A stretch of DNA of 64,000 nucleotides from Apostichopus japonicus (taxonomy: Eukaryota; Echinodermata; Holothuroidea; Aspidochirotida; Stichopodidae). The notes under the pieces are model-generated. The model did not search any database. It was not told the origin of the DNA and saw only the letters and a list, made by a program, of their open reading frames with translations. This document shows, in pieces, positions 1 to 13,300 of the stretch (within the stretch, counting starts at the first letter, position 1; each line of letters opens with the position of its first letter). The stretch is from the NCBI RefSeq assembly GCF_037975245.1, contig NC_092580.1, positions 3,324,501-3,388,500 of the forward strand, given 5' to 3'. Position numbers and translations under genes: made by a program.

Positions 1-1351
1 ATATTTGAATATTGATTCCAACAGCTACAGTATGATGTTCCAATTGTTTTAACAAATTATTCTCATTTTTCAAATAAGGGGGGGGGGGGGCTGGGGGGAT
101 AGAAAAGCTATATCCTTATATTATCAATGAATTTGGACAAAAAAATTCTCAGATGCCAATCAGGATGCTCATTGTGGATTCTAAGGACTCAGGTAAACTC
201 TTCAATGAAGTTAAAGTGGCAGTGTTTGGGATTGTAAGTGTTTCACATAATAAAACGTTTTTCAAAATGTTTCCTTGTGTTTTATTTCAAATTGAGAATG
301 AATAATATAATTATTGCTTAAATCAGAAGGGCACCCTCCATCATATACATAGTTTTGGATAAGGATTTTGGCCAAAAAATTGACCCCCAAAAAATAGGTT
401 CTCAAATGCCAGTCAGTATTCTCATTATGGATTCCAAGAGCTTGGCTATACTCTTCATTGAAGGTAAGTGTCAGTCTATGGAATACTAATAAAATGATTT
501 ACAAAATGTGTCCTTGTACATTCTTTAAATTGAGAACGAATAATCTCATTGCTTAATAAGGAGGACACCCTCTATCCAGTGTAGAAAGAACAAAAAATAA
601 TAGAGAAAAAAAATAATAGAAAAAATAAAAGAGAGAACTCATAAGGCTATAATAGCCATACAAAATCCATAAATTAGGACCAAAAACAAGTTCTCAAATG
701 CCAGTCAGGATGCTCATTATAGATACCAAGAGCCCAGATATGCTTCTCTCTGAAGTTAAATGTGGTAGTTTATGGAATTTTCAGTCTATTAAAATGATTC
801 TCAAAATGTTTCATTATAAATTCTCTCAAATTGAGAATGAATAATATCTTTGTTACTTTATAAGAAGGACACCCTCTATTTAATGCATATGCATGGTAGA
901 ACTATAAAGGTCATGATTTTGCCCCCCCCCCCTCGAAAAAAAAACTCATAAGGCTATAGTCATACAAAAATCATTAATTTTGGAAACAAAAAAAAGTTCT
1001 CAAATGCCAGTCAGGATGCTCATTATAGATACCAAGAGCCCAGATATGCTTCTCTGAAGTTCAAAGTGATAGTTTATGGAATTTTTAGCCTATTAAAATG
1101 ATTCATAAAATGTTCTATTATAAATTCTCTCAAATTGAAAATTAATAATATAATTGTTGCTTCATAAGAAGGACACCCTCTATCCAATGCATATGTGTGG
1201 AAAGAACTATCAAGGTCGTGATTTTTGCCTCCACCCCCCCCCCCCCCCCGCCCAAAGTAAGGCTTTGGCCATACAAACTCATTAAATTCAGACAACAAAA
1301 CGTTCTCAAATGCCAGTCAGGATGCTTATTATGGATACCAAGAGCCCAGAT
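1..1351. repeat. Older diverged tandem repeat, ~254-306 bp period, five copies
   Basis: A block starting CTCA(A/G)ATGCCA(G/A)TCAG and running into GGATGCTCATTAT recurs at about 148, 402, 693, 998 and 1304. The spacings are therefore 254, 291, 305 and 306 bp. Each copy also carries a match to AAATTGAGAATGAATAAT, a phrase like GGACACCCTCTAT, and a G or C homopolymer (about 79-97, 921-932, 1225-1249). Copies differ by many substitutions and indels, so this array is older than the adjacent 926-bp satellite. The fifth copy is cut off at 1351, where the satellite begins. No coding sequence is supported here; the short reading frames are broken by the homopolymers. Confidence 0.8.
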
Positions 1352-4300
1352 AGTTTATTTTGGTATTGTGTGTGGGTGTGCAGGGGGCTAAAAAAAAACT
1401 GATTTATGAACAAAATAGAAATCATATAGATAAAAAGCCTTTCCCGGTCAGATAATTACACGAAATTGGTGTATAACAAAGACAAGGGTGTCTTCTACTC
1501 CACGTCTAATTTTATTGTCGATGGGTGTTTCAGAGAGGACAAGAGAGGAGGCTGAAAGAAACGGATTTCCAATTTGTACACTTATAAAGAACACGTATTT
1601 CTATCTTGTACTTTGGGACAACGTATCTCCCGAACGGAAGCAGATATGGACTTGGGAGTTGCAGATTTGGGCTCCTGAGCATCGATTACTCCCTATTACG
1701 TCTTTTGGGTTAAATCGATTTGGGGTCAATTTTTGGCAATTTTTATTTGCGCCAAAAATAGGTTTTTTTGTCTGAAAAGTTAAAAAAGTAGGCCTACTTC
1801 TTTTTGGTACCCAATTCCAAAATAAACTTCAGATTCGTAATCAGCGTGTCGCGAACTACCAGAAAAGATACACATTTATCGATTTTGGGACAACAAATTT
1901 TGCACCTCAAACTTGAAAAAGTAAGACCGAAAAACTTTTACGACGAACAAAGGATTAAATCTTTTGTTGCCCCTAAAAGTTTTTCCGTTTTCTATTGTTC
2001 CTCTGAAAAGTTGCAAACTGAGCGAAATAAAAGGGCGCTCGACGCATCTTGCCAGTGATACGTGATTTCAAAGCAGTCAAATCAAACCTTTGTTTGTCAT
2101 CTTGAGTTTTATCTTGACATTTATGAATAAGTGGGTCAAATTTTGGCATAAATTTTGGAAAAAAACTGCTTACGGTTTTTAAAGGTGAAAAAACTTTTTG
2201 TCGCAAAGGCGATAAATGTGTATCTTTTCTGGTAGTTCGCGACACGCTGATTACGAATCTGAAGTTTATTTTGGAATTGGGTGCTGTGTGTGGGCGTGCG
2301 GGGGGGGGGGGGCGAAAAAAACCTGATTTATGATTTATGAACAAAAATAGAAATCATATAGACAAAAGCCTTCCCGGTCAGATAATTACACGAAATTGGT
2401 GTATAACAAAGACAAGGGTGTCTTCTACTCCACGTCTAATTTTATTGTCGATGGGTGTTTCAGAGAGGACAAGAGAGGAGGCTGAAAAGAAATGGTTTTC
2501 CAATTTGTACACTTATAAAGAACACGTATTTCTATCTTGTACTTTGGGACCACGTATCTCCCGAACGGAAGCAGATATGGACCTGGGAGTTGCAGATTTG
2601 GGCTCCTGAGCATCGATTACTCCCTATTACGTCTTTTGGGCTAAATCGATTTGGGGTCAATTTTTGGCAATTTTTATTTGCGCCAAAAATAGGTTTTTTG
2701 TCTAAAAAGTTAAAAAAGTACTTCTTTTTGGTACCCAATTCCAAAATAAACTTCAGATTCGTAATCAGCGTGTCGCGAACTACCAGAAAAGATACACATT
2801 TATCGATTTTGCGACAACAAATTTTTGCCTCTCAAACTTGAAAAAGTAAGACCGAAAAACTTTTACGACGAACAAAGGATTAAATCTTTTGTTGCCCCTA
2901 AAAGTTTTTCTATTGTTCTATTGTTCTGTTGCAAAGTGAGCGAAATAAGTTTCATAAGAGAGCGCTCGACGCATCTTGCCAGTGATACGTGATTTCAAAG
3001 CAGTCAAATCAAACCTTTGTTTGTCATCTTGAGTTTTATCTTGACATTTATGAATAAATGGGTCAAATTTTGGCATAAATTTTGGAAAAAAACTGCTTAC
3101 GGTTTTTAAAGGTGAAAAAACTTTTTGTCGCAAAGGCGATAAATGTGTATCTTTTCTGGTAGTTCGCGACACGCGGATTACGAATCTGAAGTTTATTTTG
3201 GAATTGGGTGCTGTGTGTGGGCGTGCGGGGGGGGGGGGGCGAAAAAAACCTGATTTATGATTTATGAACAAAAATAGAAATCATATAGACAAAAGCCTTC
3301 CCGGTCAGATAATTACACGAAATTGGTGTATAACAAAGACAAGGGTGTCTTCTACTCCACGTCTAATTTTATTGTCGATGGGTGTTTCAGAGAGGACAAG
3401 AGAGGAGGCTGAAAAGAAATGGTTTTCCAATTTGTACACTTAAAAAGAACACGTATTTCTATCTTGTACTTTGGGACCACGTATCTCCCGAACGGAAGCA
3501 GATATGGACCTGGGAGTTGCAGATTTGGGCTCCTGAGCATCGATTACTCCCTATTACGTCTTTTGGGCTAAATCGATTTGGGGTCAATTTTTGGCAATTT
3601 TTATTTGCGCCAAAAATAGGTTTTTTGTCTAAAAAGTTAAAAAAGTACTTCTTTTTGGTACCCAATTCCAAAATAAACTTCAGATTCGTAATCAGCGTGT
3701 CGCGAACTACCAGAAAAGATACACATTTATCGATTTTGCGACAACAAATTTTTGCCTCTCAAACTTGAAAAAGTAAGACCGAAAAACTTTTACGACGAAC
3801 AAAGGATTAAATCTTTTGTTGCCCCTAAAAGTTTTTCTATTGTTCTATTGTTCTGTTGCAAAGTGAGCGAAATAAGTTTCATAAGAGAGCGCTCGACGCA
3901 TCTTGCCAGTGATACGTGATTTCAAAGCAGTCAAATCAAACCTTTGTTTGTCATCTTGAGTTTTATCTTGACATTTATGAATAAATGGGTCAAATTTTGG
4001 CATAAATTTTGGAAAAAAACTGCTTACGGTTTTTAAAGGTGAAAAAACTTTTTGTCGCAAAGGCGATAAATGTGTATCTTTTCTGGTAGTTCGCGACACG
4101 CGGATTACGAATCTGAAGTTTATTTTGGAATTGGGTGCTGTGTGTGGGCGTGCGGGGGGGGGGGGGGCGAAAAAAACCTGATTTATGATTTATGAACAAA
4201 AATAGAAATCATATAGACAAAAGCCTTCCCGGTCAGATAATTACACGAAATTGGTGTATAACAAAGACAAGGGTGTCTTCTACTCCACGTCTAATTTTAT

Positions 4301-7300
4301 TGTCGATGGGTGTTTCAGAGAGGACAAGAGAGGAGGCTGAAAAGAAATGGTTTTCCAATTTGTACACTTATAAAGAACACGTATTTCTATCTTGTACTTT
4401 GGGACCACGTATCTCCCGAACGGAAGCAGATATGGACCTGGGAGTTGCAGATTTGGGCTCCTGAGCATCGATTACTCCCTATTACGTCTTTTGGGCTAAA
4501 TCGATTTGGGGTCAATTTTTGGCAATTTTTATTTGCGCCAAAAATAGGTTTTTTGTCTAAAAAGTTAAAAAAGTACTTCTTTTTGGTACCCAATTCCAAA
4601 ATAAACTTCAGATTCGTAATCAGCGTGTCGCGAACTACCAGAAAAGATACACATTTATCGATTTTGCGACAACAAATTTTTGCCTCTCAAACTTGAAAAA
4701 GTAAGACCGAAAAACTTTTACGACGAACAAAGGATTAAATCTTTTGTTGCCCCTAAAAGTTTTTCTATTGTTCTATTGTTCTGTTGCAAAGTGAGCGAAA
4801 TAAGTTTCATAAGAGAGCGCTCGACGCATCTTGCCAGTGATACGTGATTTCAAAGCAGTCAAATCAAACCTTTGTTTGTCATCTTGAGTTTTATCTTGAC
4901 ATTTATGAATAAATGGGTCAAATTTTGGCATAAATTTTGGAAAAAAACTGCTTACGGTTTTTAAAGGTGAAAAAACTTTTTGTCGCAAAGGCGATAAATG
5001 TGTATCTTTTCTGGTAGTTCGCGACACGCGGATTACGAATCTGAAGTTTATTTTGGAATTGGGTGCTGTGTGTGGGCGTGCGGGGGGGGGGGGCGAAAAA
5101 AACCTGATTTATGATTTATGAACAAAAATAGAAATCATATAGACAAAAGCCTTCCCGGTCAGATAATTACACGAAATTGGTGTATAACAAAGACAAGGGT
5201 GTCTTCTACTCCACGTCTAATTTTATTGTCGATGGGTGTTTCAGAGAGGACAAGAGAGGAGGCTGAAAAGAAATGGTTTTCCAATTTGTACGCTTATAAA
5301 GAACACGTATTTCTATCTTGTACTTTGGGACCACGTATCTCCCGAACGGAAGCAGATATGGACCTGGGAGTTGCAGATTTGGTCTCCTGAGCATCGATTA
5401 CTCCCTATTACGTCTTTTGGGCTAAATCGATTTGGGGTCAATTTTTGGCAATTTTTATTTGCGCCAAAAATAGGTTTTTTGTCTAAAAAGTTAAAAAAGT
5501 ACTTCTTTTTGGTACCCAATTCCAAAATAAACTTCAGATTCGTAATCAGCGTGTCGCGAACTACCAGAAAAGATACACATTTATCGATTTTGCGACAACA
5601 AATTTTTGCCTCTCAAACTTGAAAAAGTAAGACCGAAAAACTTTTACGACGAACAAAGGATTAAATCTTTTGTTGCCCCTAAAAGTTTTTCTATTGTTCT
5701 ATTGTTCTGTTGCAAAGTGAGCGAAATAAGTTTCATAAGAGAGCGCTCGACGCATCTTGCCAGTGATACGTGATTTCAAAGCAGTCAAATCAAACCTTTG
5801 TTTGTCATCTTGAGTTTTATCTTGACATTTATGAATAAATGGGTCAAATTTTGGCATAAATTTTGGAAAAAAACTGCTTACGGTTTTTAAAGGTGAAAAA
5901 ACTTTTTGTCGCAAAGGCGATAAATGTGTATCTTTTCTGGTAGTTCGCGACACGCGGATTACGAATCTGAAGTTTATTTTGGAATTGGGTGCTGTGTGTG
6001 GGCGTGCGGGGGGGGGGGCGAAAAAAACCTGATTTATGATTTATGAACAAAAATAGAAATCATATAGACAAAAGCCTTCCCGGTCAGATAATTACACGAA
6101 ATTGGTGTATAACAAAGACAAGGGTGTCTTCTACTCCACGTCTAATTTTATTGTCGATGGGTGTTTCAGAGAGGACAAGAGAGGAGGCTGAAAAGAAATG
6201 GTTTTCCAATTTGTACACTTATAAAGAACACGTATTTCTATCTTGTACTTTGGGACCACGTATCTCCCGAACGGAAGCAGATATGGACCTGGGAGTTGCA
6301 GATTTGGGCTCCTGAGCATCGATTACTCCCTATTACGTCTTTTGGGCTAAATCGATTTGGGGTCAATTTTTGGCAATTTTTATTTGCGCCAAAAATAGGT
6401 TTTTTGTCTAAAAAGTTAAAAAAGTACTTCTTTTTGGTACCCAATTCCAAAATAAACTTCAGATTCGTAATCAGCGTGTCGCGAACTACCAGAAAAGATA
6501 CACATTTATCGATTTTGCGACAACAAATTTTTGCCTCTCAAACTTGAAAAAGTAAGACCGAAAAACTTTTACGACGAACAAAGGATTAAATCTTTTGTTG
6601 CCCCTAAAAGTTTTTCTATTGTTCTATTGTTCTGTTGCAAAGTGAGCGAAATAAGTTTCATAAGAGAGCGCTCGACGCATCTTGCCAGTGATACGTGATT
6701 TCAAAGCAGTCAAATCAAACCTTTGTTTGTCATCTTGAGTTTTATCTTGACATTTATGAATAAATGGGTCAAATTTTGGCATAAATTTTGGAAAAAAACT
6801 GCTTACGGTTTTTAAAGGTGAAAAAACTTTTTGTCGCAAAGGCGATAAATGTGTATCTTTTCTGGTAGTTCGCGACACGCGGATTACGAATCTGAAGTTT
6901 ATTTTGGAATTGGGTGCTGTGTGTGGGCGTGCGGGGGGGGGGGGCGAAAAAAACCTGATTTATGATTTATGAACAAAAATAGAAATCATATAGACAAAAG
7001 CCTTCCCGGTCAGATAATTACACGAAATTGGTGTATAACAAAGACAAGGGTGTCTTCTACTCCACGTCTAATTTTATTGTCGATGGGTGTTTCAGAGAGG
7101 ACAAGAGAGGAGGCTGAAAAGAAATGGTTTTCCAATTTGTACGCTTATAAAGAACACGTATTTCTATCTTGTACTTTGGGACCACGTATCTCCCGAACGG
7201 AAGCAGATATGGACCTGGGAGTTGCAGATTTGGTCTCCTGAGCATCGATTACTCCCTATTACGTCTTTTGGGCTAAATCGATTTGGGGTCAATTTTTGGC

Positions 7301-10300
7301 AATTTTTATTTGCGCCAAAAATAGGTTTTTTGTCTAAAAAGTTAAAAAAGTACTTCTTTTTGGTACCCAATTCCAAAATAAACTTCAGATTCGTAATCAG
7401 CGTGTCGCGAACTACCAGAAAAGATACACATTTATCGATTTTGCGACAACAAATTTTTGCCTCTCAAACTTGAAAAAGTAAGACCGAAAAACTTTTACGA
7501 CGAACAAAGGATTAAATCTTTTGTTGCCCCTAAAAGTTTTTCTATTGTTCTATTGTTCTGTTGCAAAGTGAGCGAAATAAGTTTCATAAGAGAGCGCTCG
7601 ACGCATCTTGCCAGTGATACGTGATTTCAAAGCAGTCAAATCAAACCTTTGTTTGTCATCTTGAGTTTTATCTTGACATTTATGAATAAATGGGTCAAAT
7701 TTTGGCATAAATTTTGGAAAAAAACTGCTTACGGTTTTTAAAGGTGAAAAAACTTTTTGTCGCAAAGGCGATAAATGTGTATCTTTTCTGGTAGTTCGCG
7801 ACACGCGGATTACGAATCTGAAGTTTATTTTGGAATTGGGTGCTGTGTGTGGGCGTGCGGGGGGGGGGGGGGCGAAAAAAACCTGATTTATGATTTATGA
7901 ACAAAAATAGAAATCATATAGACAAAAGCCTTCCCGGTCAGATAATTACACGAAATTGGTGTATAACAAAGACAAGGGTGTCTTCTACTCCACGTCTAAT
8001 TTTATTGTCGATGGGTGTTTCAGAGAGGACAAGAGAGGAGGCTGAAAAGAAATGGTTTTCCAATTTGTACACTTATAAAGAACACGTATTTCTATCTTGT
8101 ACTTTGGGACCACGTATCTCCCGAACGGAAGCAGATATGGACCTGGGAGTTGCAGATTTGGGCTCCTGAGCATCGATTACTCCCTATTACGTCTTTTGGG
8201 CTAAATCGATTTGGGGTCAATTTTTGGCAATTTTTATTTGCGCCAAAAATAGGTTTTTTGTCTAAAAAGTTAAAAAAGTACTTCTTTTTGGTACCCAATT
8301 CCAAAATAAACTTCAGATTCGTAATCAGCGTGTCGCGAACTACCAGAAAAGATACACATTTATCGATTTTGCGACAACAAATTTTTGCCTCTCAAACTTG
8401 AAAAAGTAAGACCGAAAAACTTTTACGACGAACAAAGGATTAAATCTTTTGTTGCCCCTAAAAGTTTTTCTATTGTTCTATTGTTCTGTTGCAAAGTGAG
8501 CGAAATAAGTTTCATAAGAGAGCGCTCGACGCATCTTGCCAGTGATACGTGATTTCAAAGCAGTCAAATCAAACCTTTGTTTGTCATCTTGAGTTTTATC
8601 TTGACATTTATGAATAAATGGGTCAAATTTTGGCATAAATTTTGGAAAAAAACTGCTTACGGTTTTTAAAGGTGAAAAAACTTTTTGTCGCAAAGGCGAT
8701 AAATGTGTATCTTTTCTGGTAGTTCGCGACACGCTGATTACGAATCTGAAGTTTATTTTGGAATTGGGTGCTGTGTGTGGGCGTGCGGGGGGGGGGGGCG
8801 AAAAAAACCTGATTTATGATTTATGAACAAAAATAGAAATCATATAGACAAAAGCCTTCCCGGTCAGATAATTACACGAAATTGGTGTATAACAAAGACA
8901 AGGGTGTCTTCTACTCCACGTCTAATTTTATTGTCGATGGGTGTTTCAGAGAGGACAAGAGAGGAGGCTGAAAAGAAATGGTTTTCCAATTTGTACGCTT
9001 ATCAAGAACACGTATTTCTATCTTGTACTTTGGGACCACGTATCTCCCGAACGGAAGCAGATATGGACCTGGGAGTTGCAGATTTGGTCTCCTGAGCATC
9101 GATTACTCCCTATTACGTCTTTTGGGCTAAATCGATTTGGGGTCAATTTTTGGCAATTTTTATTTGCGCCAAAAATAGGTTTTTTGTCTAAAAAGTTTAA
9201 AAAGTACTTCTTTTTGGTACCCAATTCCAAAATAAACTTCAGATTCGTAATCAGCGTGTCGCGAACTACCAGAAAAGATACACATTTATCGATTTTGCGA
9301 CAACAAATTTTTGCCTCTCAAACTTGAAAAAGTAAGACCGAAAAACTTTTACGACGAACAAAGGATTAAATCTTTTGTTGCCCCTAAAAGTTTTTCTATT
9401 GTTCTATTGTTCTGTTGCAAAGTGAGCGAAATAAGTTTCATAAGAGAGCGCTCGACGCATCTTGCCAGTGATACGTGATTTCAAAGCAGTCAAATCAAAC
9501 CTTTGTTTGTCATCTTGAGTTTTATCTTGACATTTATGAATAAATGGGTCAAATTTTGGCATAAATTTTGGAAAAAAACTGCTTACGGTTTTTAAAGGTG
9601 AAAAAACTTTTTGTCGCAAAGGCGATAAATGTGTATCTTTTCTGGTAGTTCGCGACACGCTGATTACGAATCTGAAGTTTATTTTGGAATTGGGTGCTGT
9701 GTGTGGGCGTGCGGGGGGGGGGGCGAAAAAAACCTGATTTATGATTTATGAACAAAAATAGAAATCATATAGACAAAAGCCTTCCCGGTCAGATAATTAC
9801 ACGAAATTGGTGTATAACAAAGACAAGGGTGTCTTCTACTCCACGTCTAATTTTATTGTCGATGGGTGTTTCAGAGAGGACAAGAGAGGAGGCTGAAAAG
9901 AAATGGTTTTCCAATTTGTACACTTATAAAGAACACGTATTTCTATCTTGTACTTTGGGACCACGTATCTCCCGAACGGAAGCAGATATGGACCTGGGAG
10001 TTGCAGATTTGGGCTCCTGAGCATCGATTACTCCCTATTACGTCTTTTGGGCTAAATCGATTTGGGGTCAATTTTTGGCAATTTTTATTTGCGCCAAAAA
10101 TAGGTTTTTTGTCTAAAAAGTTAAAAAAGTACTTCTTTTTGGTACCCAATTCCAAAATAAACTTCAGATTCGTAATCAGCGTGTCGCGAACTACCAGAAA
10201 AGATACACATTTATCGATTTTGCGACAACAAATTTTTGCCTCTCAAACTTGAAAAAGTAAGACCGAAAAACTTTTACGACGAACAAAGGATTAAATCTTT

Positions 10301-13300
10301 TGTTGCCCCTAAAAGTTTTTCTATTGTTCTATTGTTCTGTTGCAAAGTGAGCGAAATAAGTTTCATAAGAGAGCGCTCGACGCATCTTGCCAGTGATACG
10401 TGATTTCAAAGCAGTCAAATCAAACCTTTGTTTGTCATCTTGAGTTTTATCTTGACATTTATGAATAAATGGGTCAAATTTTGGCATAAATTTTGGAAAA
10501 AAACTGCTTACGGTTTTTAAAGGTGAAAAAACTTTTTGTCGCAAAGGCGATAAATGTGTATCTTTTCTGGTAGTTCGCGACACGCTGATTACGAATCTGA
10601 AGTTTATTTTGGAATTGGGTGCTGTGTGTGGGCGTGCGGGGGGGGGGGCGAAAAAAACCTGATTTATGATTTATGAACAAAAATAGAAATCATATAGACA
10701 AAAGCCTTCCCGGTCAGATAATTACACGAAATTGGTGTATAACAAAGACAAGGGTGTCTTCTACTCCACGTCTAATTTTATTGTCGATGGGTGTTTCAGA
10801 GAGGACAAGAGAGGAGGCTGAAAAGAAATGGTTTTCCAATTTGTACGCTTATAAAGAACACGTATTTCTATCTTGTACTTTGGGACCACGTATCTCCCGA
10901 ACGGAAGCAGATATGGACCTGGGAGTTGCAGATTTGGTCTCCTGAGCATCGATTACTCCCTATTACGTCTTTTGGGCTAAATCGATTTGGGGTCAATTTT
11001 TGGCAATTTTTATTTGCGCCAAAAATAGGTTTTTTGTCTAAAAAGTTAAAAAAGTACTTCTTTTTGGTACCCAATTCCAAAATAAACTTCAGATTCGTAA
11101 TCAGCGTGTCGCGAACTACCAGAAAAGATACACATTTATCGATTTTGCGACAACAAATTTTTGCCTCTCAAACTTGAAAAAGTAAGACCGAAAAACTTTT
11201 ACGACGAACAAAGGATTAAATCTTTTGTTGCCCCTAAAAGTTTTTCTATTGTTCTATTGTTCTGTTGCAAAGTGAGCGAAATAAGTTTCATAAGAGAGCG
11301 CTCGACGCATCTTGCCAGTGATACGTGATTTCAAAGCAGTCAAATCAAACCTTTGTTTGTCATCTTGAGTTTTATCTTGACATTTATGAATAAATGGGTC
11401 AAATTTTGGCATAAATTTTGGAAAAAAACTGCTTACGGTTTTTAAAGGTGAAAAAACTTTTTGTCGCAAAGGCGATAAATGTGTATCTTTTCTGGTAGTT
11501 CGCGACACGCGGATTACGAATCTGAAGTTTATTTTGGAATTGGGTGCTGTGTGTGGGCGTGCGGGGGGGGGGGGGCGAAAAAAACCTGATTTATGATTTA
11601 TGAACAAAAATAGAAATCATATAGACAAAAGCCTTCCCGGTCAGATAATTACACGAAATTGGTGTATAACAAAGACAAGGGTGTCTTCTACTCCACGTCT
11701 AATTTTATTGTCGATGGGTGTTTCAGAGAGGACAAGAGAGGAGGCTGAAAAGAAATGGTTTTCCAATTTGTACGCTTATAAAGAACACGTATTTCTATCT
11801 TGTACTTTGGGACCACGTATCTCCCGAACGGAAGCAGATATGGACCTGGGAGTTGCAGATTTGGGCTCCTGAGCATCGATTACTCCCTATTACGTCTTTT
11901 GGGCTAAATCGATTTGGGGTCAATTTTTGGCAATTTTTATTTGCGCCAAAAATAGGTTTTTTGTCTAAAAAGTTAAAAAAGTACTTCTTTTTGGTACCCA
12001 ATTCCAAAATAAACTTCAGATTCGTAATCAGCGTGTCGCGAACTACCAGAAAAGATACACATTTATCGATTTTGCGACAACAAATTTTTGCCTCTCAAAC
12101 TTGAAAAAGTAAGACCGAAAAACTTTTACGACGAACAAAGGATTAAATCTTTTGTTGCCCCTAAAAGTTTTTCTATTGTTCTATTGTTCTGTTGCAAAGT
12201 GAGCGAAATAAGTTTCATAAGAGAGCGCTCGACGCATCTTGCCAGTGATACGTGATTTCAAAGCAGTCAAATCAAACCTTTGTTTGTCATCTTGAGTTTT
12301 ATCTTGACATTTATGAATAAATGGGTCAAATTTTGGCATAAATTTTGGAAAAAAACTGCTTACGGTTTTTAAAGGTGAAAAAACTTTTTGTCGCAAAGGC
12401 GATAAATGTGTATCTTTTCTGGTAGTTCGCGACACGCGGATTACGAATCTGAAGTTTATTTTGGAATTGGGTGCTGTGTGTGGGCGTGCGGGGGGGGGGG
12501 GCGAAAAAAACCTGATTTATGATTTATGAACAAAAATAGAAATCATATAGACAAAAGCCTTCCCGGTCAGATAATTACACGAAATTGGTGTATAACAAAG
12601 ACAAGGGTGTCTTCTACTCCACGTCTAATTTTATTGTCGATGGGTGTTTCAGAGAGGACAAGAGAGGAGGCTGAAAAGAAATGGTTTTCCAATTTGTACG
12701 CTTATAAAGAACACGTATTTCTATCTTGTACTTTGGGACCACGTATCTCCCGAACGGAAGCAGATATGGACCTGGGAGTTGCAGATTTGGGCTCCTGAGC
12801 ATCGATTACTCCCTATTACGTCTTTTGGGCTAAATCGATTTGGGGTCAATTTTTGGCAATTTTTATTTGCGCCAAAAATAGGTTTTTTGTCTAAAAAGTT
12901 AAAAAAGTACTTCTTTTTGGTACCCAATTCCAAAATAAACTTCAGATTCGTAATCAGCGTGTCGCGAACTACCAGAAAAGATACACATTTATCGATTTTG
13001 CGACAACAAATTTTTGCCTCTCAAACTTGAAAAAGTAAGACCGAAAAACTTTTACGACGAACAAAGGATTAAATCTTTTGTTGCCCCTAAAAGTTTTTCT
13101 ATTGTTCTATTGTTCTGTTGCAAAGTGAGCGAAATAAGTTTCATAAGAGAGCGCTCGACGCATCTTGCCAGTGATACGTGATTTCAAAGCAGTCAAATCA
13201 AACCTTTGTTTGTCATCTTGAGTTTTATCTTGACATTTATGAATAAATGGGTCAAATTTTGGCATAAATTTTGGAAAAAAACTGCTTACGGTTTTTAAAG

